Shown here: positions 17,350-25,912 of the stretch, piece by piece
Numbering within the stretch: the first letter of the stretch is position 1
Layout: the number at the start of each line of letters is the position of its first letter
Source of the DNA: Nitrospira japonica
Lineage (GTDB): Bacteria; Nitrospirota; Thermodesulfovibrionia; UBA6902
Reading direction: 5' to 3'
Length of the DNA stretch: 64,000 nt
Assembly (NCBI GenBank): GCA_020723105.1
Contig: DYJL01000001.1
Span: 124,001 to 188,000 of the forward strand
The notes under the pieces: generated by a model
Told to the model about the DNA's origin: nothing
What the model saw: the letters and a program-made list of their open reading frames with translations, nothing else
Databases searched by the model: none
Made by a program: the position numbers and the translations under genes

Positions 17350-19478
17350 AAAAGCTATTACTTGTAATATTCTTTATTTCGATCTCAACCGGCGCTTATG
17401 CCATACCCTCTTTTCAGCAGGTAAAAGATGACTATAAAAGCTCTGAGGCATTGCTGCTCGACAGGCATGGCAAGGTGATCCATGAATTACGCATAGACTT
17501 AAACGGCAGAAGGCTCGAATGGGTCAGTGTCAAAGACATCTCACCAGCACTGATAAACGCCGTCATCAGTTCTGAAGATAAAAGATTTTTCCAGCATAAT
17601 GGAGTTGACTGGTTCTCAGTGGTTTCTGCGGTTGCAAGTAATGTAACAGAAGGATCGAAAAGGGGCGCAAGCACTATTACTATGCAGCTTGTTTCCCTAT
17701 TTGAGGATGGATTAAAGCCCAGACATGGCAAACGAACTCTCGGGCAGAAGTGGAAGCAGATGATGGGCGCACGACAACTTGAAAGAGAATGGACAAAGGA
17801 TGAAATTATGGAAGCATATCTAAACCTGATCACATTCAGGGGTGAACTTCAGGGTATCTCCGCAGCATCGAGGGGACTTTATGACAAGCATCCTTCAGGA
17901 CTGGACAGGAACGAATCCCTTCTTCTCGCAGCATTGATACGTTCACCGAATGCCCCTTCTGAACTGGTGGCAAAAAGGGCCTGCGTGCTCAGCAGTCATT
18001 TAAATTACGCAGATGCATGTGAAGACCTTCAGTCCCTTGCGCAGAAGAAGCTGACAGGCAGTTATTTGGTCAGACAGCAGATTGCAATAGCACCGCATGT
18101 CGCATACCAGCTTTTAAAACATGATAATATGCAGATTTCCTCAACACTTGATGCAGATCTTCAGAGATTTTCTTCCGAGGCATTGAATTACCAGCTTAAT
18201 GCACTGAAAAGTCAGAATGTTAATGACGGTGCCGTCCTTGTTGTTGAAAACAGAACGGGTGACATTTTGGTCTACATAGGGGGGACGGAATCGAGTGCAC
18301 GTTATGTGGACGGGGTGCGGGCGAGAAGGCAGGCAGGATCGACATTAAAACCATTCCTTTATGCGATAGCATTTGAGAAAAAGTTATTCACCCCTGCATC
18401 TGTTTTGAATGACAGCCCTGTCGACATACCAACTGAATATGGAATTTACAAACCCGAAAATTATGATAATGATTTTAAAGGGCAGGTTTCGGCACGCACC
18501 GCGCTTGCATCATCACTTAATATCCCGGCGGTCAGGACATTAACGTTGGTAGGTGAGGAAAATTTCATACAAAAACTCAAACATCTTGGTTTTAATCTTA
18601 ACCGGACAGATGGTTATTATGGTCCTTCTCTTGCCTTGGGAACTGCCGATGTCAGTCTTTACGAACTTGTGAATGCATTTAGGACATTGGCTAATGGTGG
18701 CAGTTGGAGTGATCTGAGACTTACATCAGACAACACTGTTGGACGTTGGAAGAAAATTTATTCAGAAGAAGCTGTATTTTTGGTCTCTGATATCCTGTCT
18801 GACAGAGATGCAAGGAGTGTTACATTCAGTCTGGAAAACCCACTATCCACAAAATTCCGGAGTGCGGTGAAAACCGGGACCAGCAAGGATATGAGAGACA
18901 ACTGGTGTGTAGGGTATTCACAGGATTATACTGTTGGCGTTTGGGTCGGAAATTTTACGGGTGAACCAATGTGGGATGTCTCAGGCGTATCCGGAGCTGC
19001 ACCGGTATGGCTTGAGATTATGAATTATTTGCATAAGGACTTACCCATGAGGCCGAGAAAAATACCCGGGGGAGCGCGTAAAGAGAAAGTATCATTCGCC
19101 AATAGGCTAGAACCAGATAGGGACGATTGGTTTATAAAAGGCACTGAACCTGCGGGTATTCATGGAGAAAACCTTGTGCTTCTCTCAAATTCACAAAACA
19201 CAGATAGTCCACGTATTCTATATCCTCCTGATGGCGCGGTGTATGCGATTGACCCTGATATTCCGGAAGAGCAACAGCGTATCTTTTTTGAGTTGAGAGG
19301 GAGTAATAGTCATGTGTTATGGATGTTAGACGGTGAAGCTCTTGGCAAAGATATAAGCACAGTTTCATGGAAACCCAAACCAGGAAGGCATACATTATCT
19401 CTTGCTGATAATAGTAGTAGCGTGATTGAGTCGGTGAACTTTATCATTAAAGGAGACTCAACTTACATGAAGGAGTAA
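17346..19478 (+). CDS. pbpC: penicillin-binding protein 1C (glycosyltransferase/transpeptidase)
   Basis: 710 residues starting at a GTG inside the end of the A2M gene. The N-terminal signal or anchor ends near GAYA. The glycosyltransferase motif EDKRFFQHNGVDW and the GASTITMQ block lie around residues 80-120. The transpeptidase has STLKPF (active Ser), SSLN (SxN) and KTGTSKDMRDNW. The C-terminal region resembles the BiPBP_C beta domain. It polymerises and may cross-link peptidoglycan during repair, in tandem with the A2M protease trap. Confidence 0.93.
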   Translation: MKKLLLVIFFISISTGAYAIPSFQQVKDDYKSSEALLLDRHGKVIHELRIDLNGRRLEWVSVKDISPALINAVISSEDKRFFQHNGVDWFSVVSAVASNVTEGSKRGASTITMQLVSLFEDGLKPRHGKRTLGQKWKQMMGARQLEREWTKDEIMEAYLNLITFRGELQGISAASRGLYDKHPSGLDRNESLLLAALIRSPNAPSELVAKRACVLSSHLNYADACEDLQSLAQKKLTGSYLVRQQIAIAPHVAYQLLKHDNMQISSTLDADLQRFSSEALNYQLNALKSQNVNDGAVLVVENRTGDILVYIGGTESSARYVDGVRARRQAGSTLKPFLYAIAFEKKLFTPASVLNDSPVDIPTEYGIYKPENYDNDFKGQVSARTALASSLNIPAVRTLTLVGEENFIQKLKHLGFNLNRTDGYYGPSLALGTADVSLYELVNAFRTLANGGSWSDLRLTSDNTVGRWKKIYSEEAVFLVSDILSDRDARSVTFSLENPLSTKFRSAVKTGTSKDMRDNWCVGYSQDYTVGVWVGNFTGEPMWDVSGVSGAAPVWLEIMNYLHKDLPMRPRKIPGGARKEKVSFANRLEPDRDDWFIKGTEPAGIHGENLVLLSNSQNTDSPRILYPPDGAVYAIDPDIPEEQQRIFFELRGSNSHVLWMLDGEALGKDISTVSWKPKPGRHTLSLADNSSSVIESVNFIIKGDSTYMKE

Positions 19479-19636
19479 TATCTGGATTTTATTCCTTCAT
19501 CAAAACAAGGTATTTGTTGAACTTCTTTAAATAATATATTTAAGAATTGGAATTTATAGTTTCATATATTTAATATTTCCTCTCCTTTAATTCGTTGCTT
19601 CTGGAAATGCCTAACTTATTGTTTTTGATATTTTTG

Positions 19637-19665
19637 TTGACATTTGAAATGCCAGTCAATATAAT
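19637..19665 (+). promoter_or_regulatory. consensus sigma-70 promoter of a small transcript
   Basis: TTGACA at 19637-19642 and TATAAT at 19660-19665 are exact consensus hexamers with a 17-bp spacer. Transcription would start near 19672 and meet the terminator at 19782-19816, giving an RNA of about 145 nt. Confidence 0.8.
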
Positions 19666-19727
19666 TGGATAGCCTTCGTTGATTATAATTTCGGGTTTTC
19701 TCTTAACTATAAAGAAAAGAGGAGAAA

Positions 19728-19781
19728 ATGACATCTGTAGTTTTCAAAGGATGCCTGAAGATAATTATCTTAATTAGATAG
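19728..19781 (+). CDS. 17-residue peptide ORF on the small transcript
   Basis: An ATG 6-8 nt after AAGAGGAG opens a 17-codon frame (MTSVVFKGCLKIIILIR) whose stop touches the terminator stem. It is the only frame with a good ribosome site on the predicted 145-nt RNA. It might be a leader peptide, a small membrane peptide or a type I toxin-like peptide, or the RNA may act without being translated. The coding call is tentative. Confidence 0.35.
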   Translation: MTSVVFKGCLKIIILIR

Positions 19782-19816
19782 CGAAGCAACGGGTTATAGT
19801 TGTTGCTTCGTTTTTT
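19782..19816 (+). terminator. rho-independent terminator of the small transcript
   Basis: CGAAGCAAC (19782-19790) and GTTGCTTCG (19802-19810) form a perfect 9-bp stem with an 11-nt loop, followed by TTTTTT. Confidence 0.9.
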
Positions 19817-20445
19817 ATTAGATGCTGTTGTGCTTTATTTTTTTACCGGATTGAATTAGTTATTAGCCTTTGTCCTGATAAATATAATAAAAGAGTTGCA
19901 CGTAACCTTATTGAAAATATCAGTTTTGTTTATGCTACGGAATACTACGGATTACGTAAATTTGGAAAATTAGTTTTACAATTACTTTTTAAACTTTTTA
20001 TGTAAAAGGAGGAGAGCTAGGATTTCCTATCTTTCAAGTAGCGTAGAGCCTTATGGTGAAGTGAAAGACTTATTAATTTTTCATCATTTATTTTGCTTAC
20101 GGGAATTATAATTGCGAGAAAATTTGCTATACATATATTTTTAAACAAAAAAACTATTTAAATAAAATAGAAGAAAAGAGCATCAGCAAAACGAATCATA
20201 TTGCCAATAGTATTTTCAATACTTATTGCAACAGGATACAAGGTGTGAAGTGATAAGTGCTTCCTAAATCAAGCTATGCGGATTTTGATTGACAGTATTC
20301 ATGAGACAATCTCTAAAGAATCCACAGCAGAAAGCTATCGCAACAAAATATTCTAACTGCGGCAATATGAATGAAAAAAGCAGAAACTATTACTCAAATT
20401 GCGCTGACTTAATGTAGATATTATCATTAAAATAAAACTTTAAAC
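19817..20445. other. AT-rich intergenic stretch with no supported gene
   Basis: I see no start codon with a ribosome site leading into a convincing frame. A short frame around 19860-20005 reads like protein (DKYNKRVARNLIEN and onward) but has no start codon and may be a gene remnant. Nothing else stands out. Confidence 0.5.
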
Positions 20446-20973
20446 GTGATATTCTTAGGTTCAATAATTATCATAATAATTGCTATGTATATTATAAAAC
20501 TTATCAAAACAATAAAGAGAGCAGAAGTGTTACTAAACTTTATGGATGATATGAATTTCAAACTATGCATAGGAATAAAACTTTCTGATAAGTTTACTAA
20601 CGAATTTCTTCACTGGACACAGGGGCAGCTTTTTATTAATGAAACTTATATTTTCTTGATTGCAAAAGCAGATTTTGAAGCATTAAAAAATGGTGATCTT
20701 AATTCTAAAAACTGGAACTGTAATTATAAATTACGTGATATTAAAACCACCCTTGTATCTCATGCAGATATCAAGCAAATCTACATTGCAGAAGATGACT
20801 ATTTAAGGAGGCAGTTTTTAGGAGTTGATACAAGATTAGGTAGCCGATATTTTATATTTTTTGAGAAGGAAATGACTGAAGATAAATATACTCCATTTGT
20901 TGCTAATTATTACCAATTGAAAAACGGAGACAACACAAGATTACAATCAATTGAGAATTTGATTAATTCTTAG
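20446..20973 (+). CDS. hypothetical protein with N-terminal membrane segment
   Basis: 175 residues from a GTG start without a clear ribosome site. A very hydrophobic N-terminal helix (GSIIIIIIAMYIIKLI) is followed by a soluble charged domain. No family is recognised. Codon use is AT-rich like the rest of this region. Confidence 0.55.
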   Translation: MIFLGSIIIIIIAMYIIKLIKTIKRAEVLLNFMDDMNFKLCIGIKLSDKFTNEFLHWTQGQLFINETYIFLIAKADFEALKNGDLNSKNWNCNYKLRDIKTTLVSHADIKQIYIAEDDYLRRQFLGVDTRLGSRYFIFFEKEMTEDKYTPFVANYYQLKNGDNTRLQSIENLINS

Positions 20974-21134
20974 AGCTGTCAATTGGATGGTTTTTATTAA
21001 TGATAAAAGAAATAATTGTGGATATTATTAAAAACGGAGGAGACAAACATAATGAATGCAGTTTCTATGATTTATCTACCTTTAAGATGTTTGTATTAAT
21101 AAAAAATCATGCTATTATTGCTTGAGGCTTATAG

Positions 21135-21661
21135 TTGAGTATTCTAAATATTAAATCAACAGAACTATCCAATCCAATCCAGGCACTATTTATATTACTT
21201 GCATCAGCATTTGGACTGGGATTATCGCCAATTGCACCAGGTACTTGCGGTGCATTATTAGGTGTAATAGGTCATATTTTAATTGCAAAAACATTGCAGC
21301 CAGATAATCAACTAATAGCTCTAATAATGCTTTTTTTAGTTGTATGCATTTTCCATTTCGTATTAACCCCATGGGCGGTAAACTATTGGCATTCCAAAGA
21401 CCCTAAACATTTCGTTCTAGATGGAGTTGGGGGTATCTGTTAGTGCCGATATTATTTCGACACAATGTTCTCTGGCAGACTGTCTTTTGTGGGTTCCTAC
21501 TATTTAGGATTATAGATATTATTAAACAACGCCCGGCGAGACAGATAGATAAATATATGGGTGGCTCTTGGGGAATATTGCTGGATGATATTGTCAGTGG
21601 CTGTTATGCTGTGGCCATATTATATCTCATGAAAACTGTAAGTTACTTTATCAGCATATAA
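21135..21661 (+). pseudogene. pgpA: phosphatidylglycerophosphatase A, frameshifted
   Basis: Two adjoining frames together make one PgpA: 21135-21443 (TTG start; GLGLSPIAPGTCGALLG) and 21443-21661 (WQTVFCGFLLFRIIDIIK, GGSWGILLDDIVSGCYA). One base missing from the G5 run at 21429-21433 explains the break; a sixth G would read on as GVGGYLLVPILF. The usual IDEVVG motif is LDGVGG here, so a conserved acidic residue is also lost. PgpA dephosphorylates phosphatidylglycerophosphate in the membrane. An intact second copy lies at 35480-35953. Confidence 0.75.
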
Positions 21662-21681
21662 AATCAAGCTAAGGAGAATCA

Positions 21682-24615
21682 ATGGTTATGAATAATTCAG
21701 CTAAACATGTAATGCAATTGAGAGGCCTTACATCTGAAGAGGTTTTAAAAAGCAGGGAGAAATATGGCATCAATGTTCTAACCCCACCTGAAAGAGAGCC
21801 ATGGTGGAAATTATTACTTGAGAAATTTGATGACCCGATAATTCGTATATTAATCATAGCGGCCATTATTGCCATTGGCGTAGGAATCATGGAGGGCGAA
21901 TATGCAGAAGGTATTGGCATTATCGTAGCTATACTTCTTGCGACATTACTTGCATTTGTGAATGAATTCAAGGCTAATAAGGAATTTGACATTTTAAATA
22001 AAGTGAATGATGAAGTGCCCTATAAAGTCATTCGTGATAATGGATATAGGACAGTGCCAAAGAAAGATATTGTTGTCGGAGATTTAGTTTTAATCGAAGT
22101 AGGTGAGGAAGTGCCTGCCGATGGGCAGGTATCCGATGCCGTATCACTGCAGGTAGATGAATCACGGCTAACCGGAGAGTCTATTGCTGCCCAGAAAATT
22201 GCTAAAAATGCGGTAAATGTAAAGGATGTAGTTGAAACCACATATGCACCAGATAGAGTACTTAGGGGGACGATAGTCGCTGATGGTCATGGCTTGATAG
22301 AAATAGCAGCAGTGGGAGATGCTACAGAAATTGGCAGAGCTGCACGTGCTGCTGCAGAAGTAACAGAAGCAGAAACGCCACTCAACATGCAACTTGAAAA
22401 ACTCAGTAAGATGATTGGTGTTTTTGGATTTGGTATTGCAGCGCTTATATTTGCAGCACTTGTAGCTAGAGGAATTATCACAAGTGATTTGAATCTTGCT
22501 CTTTATCAATGGTATTTTGCGGGTCTTTTAACTACCTGCATCCTTATTGCGCTAATTCGTGTCTGGCTGCCGATAGTCTATGATGCCTTCGAAATTATAG
22601 GCAAAAACGTAGCCCCCCCACAATGGCTTGAAAAGGAGGGTTTTGGGCAGTGGCTCAAGGTAATTGTACTTGGCGGAATTGTATTTTTGGCTGGTATTGG
22701 AATAGGATTTTTTTCTAATATCCTTCCACATTCACCCTCAGAATGGCTCCCAGCCTATGCAGGCATGGAATTTATTGGCTTCTTTATGATTGCTGTTACA
22801 ATCATCGTCGTTGCGGTTCCCGAAGGCCTTGCAATGAGCGTTACTCTTAGTCTTGCTTATAGCATGAGAAAGATGACTGCTGCTAACAATCTTGTCCGTA
22901 AGATGCACGCATGTGAAACTATCGGAGCAGCTACTGTTATATGCTCTGATAAAACTGGAACATTGACGTTAAATGAGATGAGAATATATGAGACACAATT
23001 TCCTGCGCTGAAAAATAATATATTAACTTCTGATGGCAATGAAACGGAAAAGCTTATTGTAGAGGCAATAGCGGCTAATACCACAGCAAACCTAAGTAGA
23101 ATAACTGGACAACCAGTTTGTCCTCTTGGGAACCCAACAGAGTGTGCCTTGCTTCTTTGGCTGGAGGAAAAGGGTATAGACTATATAATTCATCGTCTTG
23201 CGTTCAACGTTGTATATCAGTGGACATTTTCTACCGATAGGAAATTTATGGCAACACTGGGGACTTCATCGGCAACGGATAAAAGAATGTTGCATGTCAA
23301 GGGAGCTCCGGAAATTATATTATCCAGATGCACATCAATTCTTACAAATGATGGTGTAAAACCAATTGCTGGTGAGATGGCCAGCATAGAGGATACTTTA
23401 AAGAGCTATCAGACTCGTGGCATGCGTACTCTGGGGTTCGCTTATCATCAAGCGCCAAAAAAACATGACGGTGTAGATATTGAACATATAGTCTCAGAAA
23501 TGACATGGCTTGGTTTTGTCGCAATAGCTGATCCAATTCGTCCTGATGTGCCTGCTGCAATTAAATCATGCAAAGAAGCCGGAATTGATGTTAAGGTTGT
23601 CACAGGTGATGTTTCTGCGACAGCTCTTGAAATTGCTCGTCAAATAGGGTTGTGGCAAGATAGCGATGATGGGTCTCATCATTTAACAGGAAAAGACTTT
23701 TCTGAGCTTGATGATGTCAAGGCAAAGGGTATTGCATCGAAGCTTAAGGTGCTCTCACGTGCTCGCCCAATGGACAAGTTAAGATTGGTGAAACTATTGC
23801 AGCAAGATGGCCACGTTGTAGCAGTTACTGGTGATGGTACAAATGATGCTCCTGCTCTTAATCATGCCAATGTTGGTCTGGCAATGGGGAAAACAGGAAC
23901 TGCTGTTGCTAAGGAGGCGAGCGATATTATATTATTGGACGATTCATTCAGTAGTATTGCTAATGCCGTGATGTGGGGTAGGTCTCTATATGAGAATATT
24001 CAGCGTTTTATTTTGTTTCAGCTTACAGTAAATGTCGTTGCACTTGGAATTGCGCTTCTTGGACCTTTTATCGGTGTGAAACTACCTCTTACTGTCACAC
24101 AAATGCTGTGGGTTAACCTAATAATGGATACCTTTGCTGCATTAGCGCTTGCAACAGAGCCACCGCATAAGAGCGTTATGAAGCGGCATCCTAGAAAGCA
24201 CGACGCTTTTATTGTCACGAGAACCATGGCAAGGAATATTTTTACTATTGGAGGGATATTCCTTGTATTCCTTGTGGCGTTCCTGCTATATATCCAGAAA
24301 GATGGAAGTGTGAGCGAATATGAGTTGTCTCTATTTTTCTCGGTGTTTGTGATGCTCCAGCTGTGGAACATTTTCAATGCCCGTTGCCTGGGAAGGACGC
24401 ATTCAGCTTTTAAAGGCCTTATTGAAAACAAGGGGTTTGTTGCTATAGCGCTGACTATATTTATAGGGCAGATATTGTTTGTGCAGATTGGCGGGACATT
24501 TTTCCGGACGGTACCTCTTTCTTTTAAGGATTGGGTGGCTATAATTGCAGGTACTTCTGTCGTACTCTGGATTGGGGAGCTGTGGCGGATGAGCAAAAGG
24601 TTACAGGCAAAGTGA
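21682..24615 (+). CDS. P-type ATPase, calcium-translocating (type IIB-like)
   Basis: A 977-residue P-type ATPase. Motifs in order: LTGES in the actuator domain (about residue 162), VVAVPEGLA in M4, the phosphorylated Asp in SDKTGTLT (about residue 422), KGAPE in the nucleotide domain, and TGDGTNDAPAL at the hinge. The VAVPEGL M4 and ordered C-terminal helices fit plasma-membrane-type Ca2+ pumps. An unusually long hydrophobic insert lies between the actuator domain and M4 (about residues 255-365). AAGGAG precedes the ATG. It overlaps dut by 4 nt. Confidence 0.92.
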   Translation: MVMNNSAKHVMQLRGLTSEEVLKSREKYGINVLTPPEREPWWKLLLEKFDDPIIRILIIAAIIAIGVGIMEGEYAEGIGIIVAILLATLLAFVNEFKANKEFDILNKVNDEVPYKVIRDNGYRTVPKKDIVVGDLVLIEVGEEVPADGQVSDAVSLQVDESRLTGESIAAQKIAKNAVNVKDVVETTYAPDRVLRGTIVADGHGLIEIAAVGDATEIGRAARAAAEVTEAETPLNMQLEKLSKMIGVFGFGIAALIFAALVARGIITSDLNLALYQWYFAGLLTTCILIALIRVWLPIVYDAFEIIGKNVAPPQWLEKEGFGQWLKVIVLGGIVFLAGIGIGFFSNILPHSPSEWLPAYAGMEFIGFFMIAVTIIVVAVPEGLAMSVTLSLAYSMRKMTAANNLVRKMHACETIGAATVICSDKTGTLTLNEMRIYETQFPALKNNILTSDGNETEKLIVEAIAANTTANLSRITGQPVCPLGNPTECALLLWLEEKGIDYIIHRLAFNVVYQWTFSTDRKFMATLGTSSATDKRMLHVKGAPEIILSRCTSILTNDGVKPIAGEMASIEDTLKSYQTRGMRTLGFAYHQAPKKHDGVDIEHIVSEMTWLGFVAIADPIRPDVPAAIKSCKEAGIDVKVVTGDVSATALEIARQIGLWQDSDDGSHHLTGKDFSELDDVKAKGIASKLKVLSRARPMDKLRLVKLLQQDGHVVAVTGDGTNDAPALNHANVGLAMGKTGTAVAKEASDIILLDDSFSSIANAVMWGRSLYENIQRFILFQLTVNVVALGIALLGPFIGVKLPLTVTQMLWVNLIMDTFAALALATEPPHKSVMKRHPRKHDAFIVTRTMARNIFTIGGIFLVFLVAFLLYIQKDGSVSEYELSLFFSVFVMLQLWNIFNARCLGRTHSAFKGLIENKGFVAIALTIFIGQILFVQIGGTFFRTVPLSFKDWVAIIAGTSVVLWIGELWRMSKRLQAK

Positions 24616-25073
24616 GAAAAAGCAAAAGATGTTTTAGCATTGTCTCAGCTTACAGCGATAAGGGGGTTGTTTTGCCAAAGAGGGCAACACAACATTCTGC
24701 AGGATATGATATTTCAGCAGCGGAAGACATCACAATCAGTGGCAAGAGTTTCGCTGTGATTCCCACGGGAATTAAAGCCTATATGCAAAATGATGAATAT
24801 TTAGGGATTCACATCAGGAGTGGACTATCAATTAAAAAAGGTATTTCACTATTGAATGATGAAGGAATAATTGACTCTGATTACTATGATAATCCAGATA
24901 ATGAAGGCCATATCTTAATTGCGCTGTTAAATAATTCAGATGATGTTCTCGTAATCAAAAAGGGTGATAGAATAGCGCAGGGTATATTTAAGAAATTCTT
25001 ACTTGCTGATAGTGACAGTACCGAAAAGAACAGAGTGGGTGGTGTTGGTTCGACTGATGGTAATTCAATTTAA
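24612..25073 (+). CDS. dut: dUTP diphosphatase
   Basis: 153 residues from the GTG at 24612, which overlaps the ATPase stop by 4 nt. All five trimeric dUTPase motifs are present: SAGYDISA, RSGLSIKKGI, GIIDSDYYDN, KGDRIAQGIF and the C-terminal glycine-rich RVGGVGSTD. Motif 3 has YDNPDNEGH where most have YRGE, a small insertion. The enzyme hydrolyses dUTP to dUMP and diphosphate, keeping uracil out of DNA. Coupling to a cation pump is odd and probably accidental. Confidence 0.93.
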   Translation: MRKSKRCFSIVSAYSDKGVVLPKRATQHSAGYDISAAEDITISGKSFAVIPTGIKAYMQNDEYLGIHIRSGLSIKKGISLLNDEGIIDSDYYDNPDNEGHILIALLNNSDDVLVIKKGDRIAQGIFKKFLLADSDSTEKNRVGGVGSTDGNSI

Positions 25074-25282
25074 AAAGAGACCGCAATGTTTTTAGAATTA
25101 GTTTTAGGTTAATTGAAATAGACAGAGCCTTAAAAATGTATTTATTTGGTTATCATCAGCCATCATTAGAGAAGTTTCTGAACTCGAAGGTCTCTGACAA
25201 TGAGATCAGTGTGAAAAACGAAATAAGGAAATTTGTAGATGAAAAATAGTTGGGATAAGTCAAGCAGAGAGGAGGTGAGATA

Positions 25283-25438
25283 ATGTCTGAACAAATTTGT
25301 AAACTTTGTGGAGTGAAAAGGGAAACATCGTGGCCTGGTGCAGGATTTTGCGACAAATGCGGTTTCATTTGTTCGGTCTGTGCTGGCAACCGTGATAAGC
25401 AATGTCCGAGGTGTGAAAAAAATACTTTAAGGAAATAG
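25283..25438 (+). CDS. small four-CxxC zinc-ribbon protein
   Basis: 51 residues after a strong GGAGGTGAG. Eight cysteines form CKLC, CDKC, CSVC and CPRC pairs, which would bind two zinc ions. It is soluble with a basic end. No specific family is recognised; small proteins like this often act as protein or nucleic-acid adaptors. A 37-codon frame at 25136-25249 just upstream lacks a good ribosome site and is not called. Confidence 0.7.
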   Translation: MSEQICKLCGVKRETSWPGAGFCDKCGFICSVCAGNRDKQCPRCEKNTLRK

Positions 25439-25549
25439 CATTATCGTCGAGGAGTATGTTAAGAAATGACAAGTTAAATATCTAAAGATAAATCTGTGCT
25501 GACGGAGAACATTTGCAACCGCTCATAATGCTTGCCAGATTCATGTGAA

Positions 25550-25574
25550 ATAGAGGGGAGGATCTCCCCTCTAT
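25550..25574. promoter_or_regulatory. strong hairpin before the 25591 gene
   Basis: ATAGAGGGGA (25550-25559) and TCCCCTCTAT (25565-25574) form a perfect 10-bp stem with a 5-nt loop and no T-tract. It ends 16 nt before the GTG start, so it may be a terminator remnant or may affect translation. Confidence 0.6.
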
Positions 25575-25590
25575 CAATTAGTGACTAACA

Positions 25591-25902
25591 GTGATTGAAG
25601 TTACAGGTGAAGTAGACCAAAAAGATAGAAGTCAGATGATAAGACCGGGAGTAGTAAAACCTGATCCAAAGGAATTTCTTCACATCCCTGTCTTCCGCCT
25701 TCGTATACTCACATCTGCTGGAAAGCTCGTTCAGGTCTTGTATAAAGGAGAGCCTCCGGGAGATGCTGACGTAGGGCAACAGGTTATAGTCAAAGGAATA
25801 GAAAAGGGTGGGGTCATTCACGCGAGGAGTATTTATAACCTGACGACGAATTCATGGGTTACTCCTGCGCCGGGACTATTGGATAGATTCTTTGGAGATT
25901 AG
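25591..25902 (+). CDS. hypothetical protein, possible OB-like fold
   Basis: 103 residues from a GTG start, all soluble. The alternating strand pattern (IEVTGEVDQ, FRLRILTSAGKLVQVLYKGE, GQQVIVKGIEKGGVIHARSIYN) resembles a small nucleic-acid-binding OB fold, though this is judged by eye only. It is followed directly by the HerA-like ATPase, so the two are likely co-expressed. Confidence 0.6.
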   Translation: MIEVTGEVDQKDRSQMIRPGVVKPDPKEFLHIPVFRLRILTSAGKLVQVLYKGEPPGDADVGQQVIVKGIEKGGVIHARSIYNLTTNSWVTPAPGLLDRFFGD

Positions 25903-25912
25903 TTTTAGCACT

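Noticed and set aside
20999-21125. Short overlapping ORFs (41 and 15 codons) before the pgpA pseudogene
   Set aside because: The 15-codon frame has a GGAGGAG site but no other support; the longer one lacks a good site. Likely chance.
25136-25249. 37-codon ORF before the zinc-ribbon gene
   Set aside because: No ribosome site and no recognisable features.
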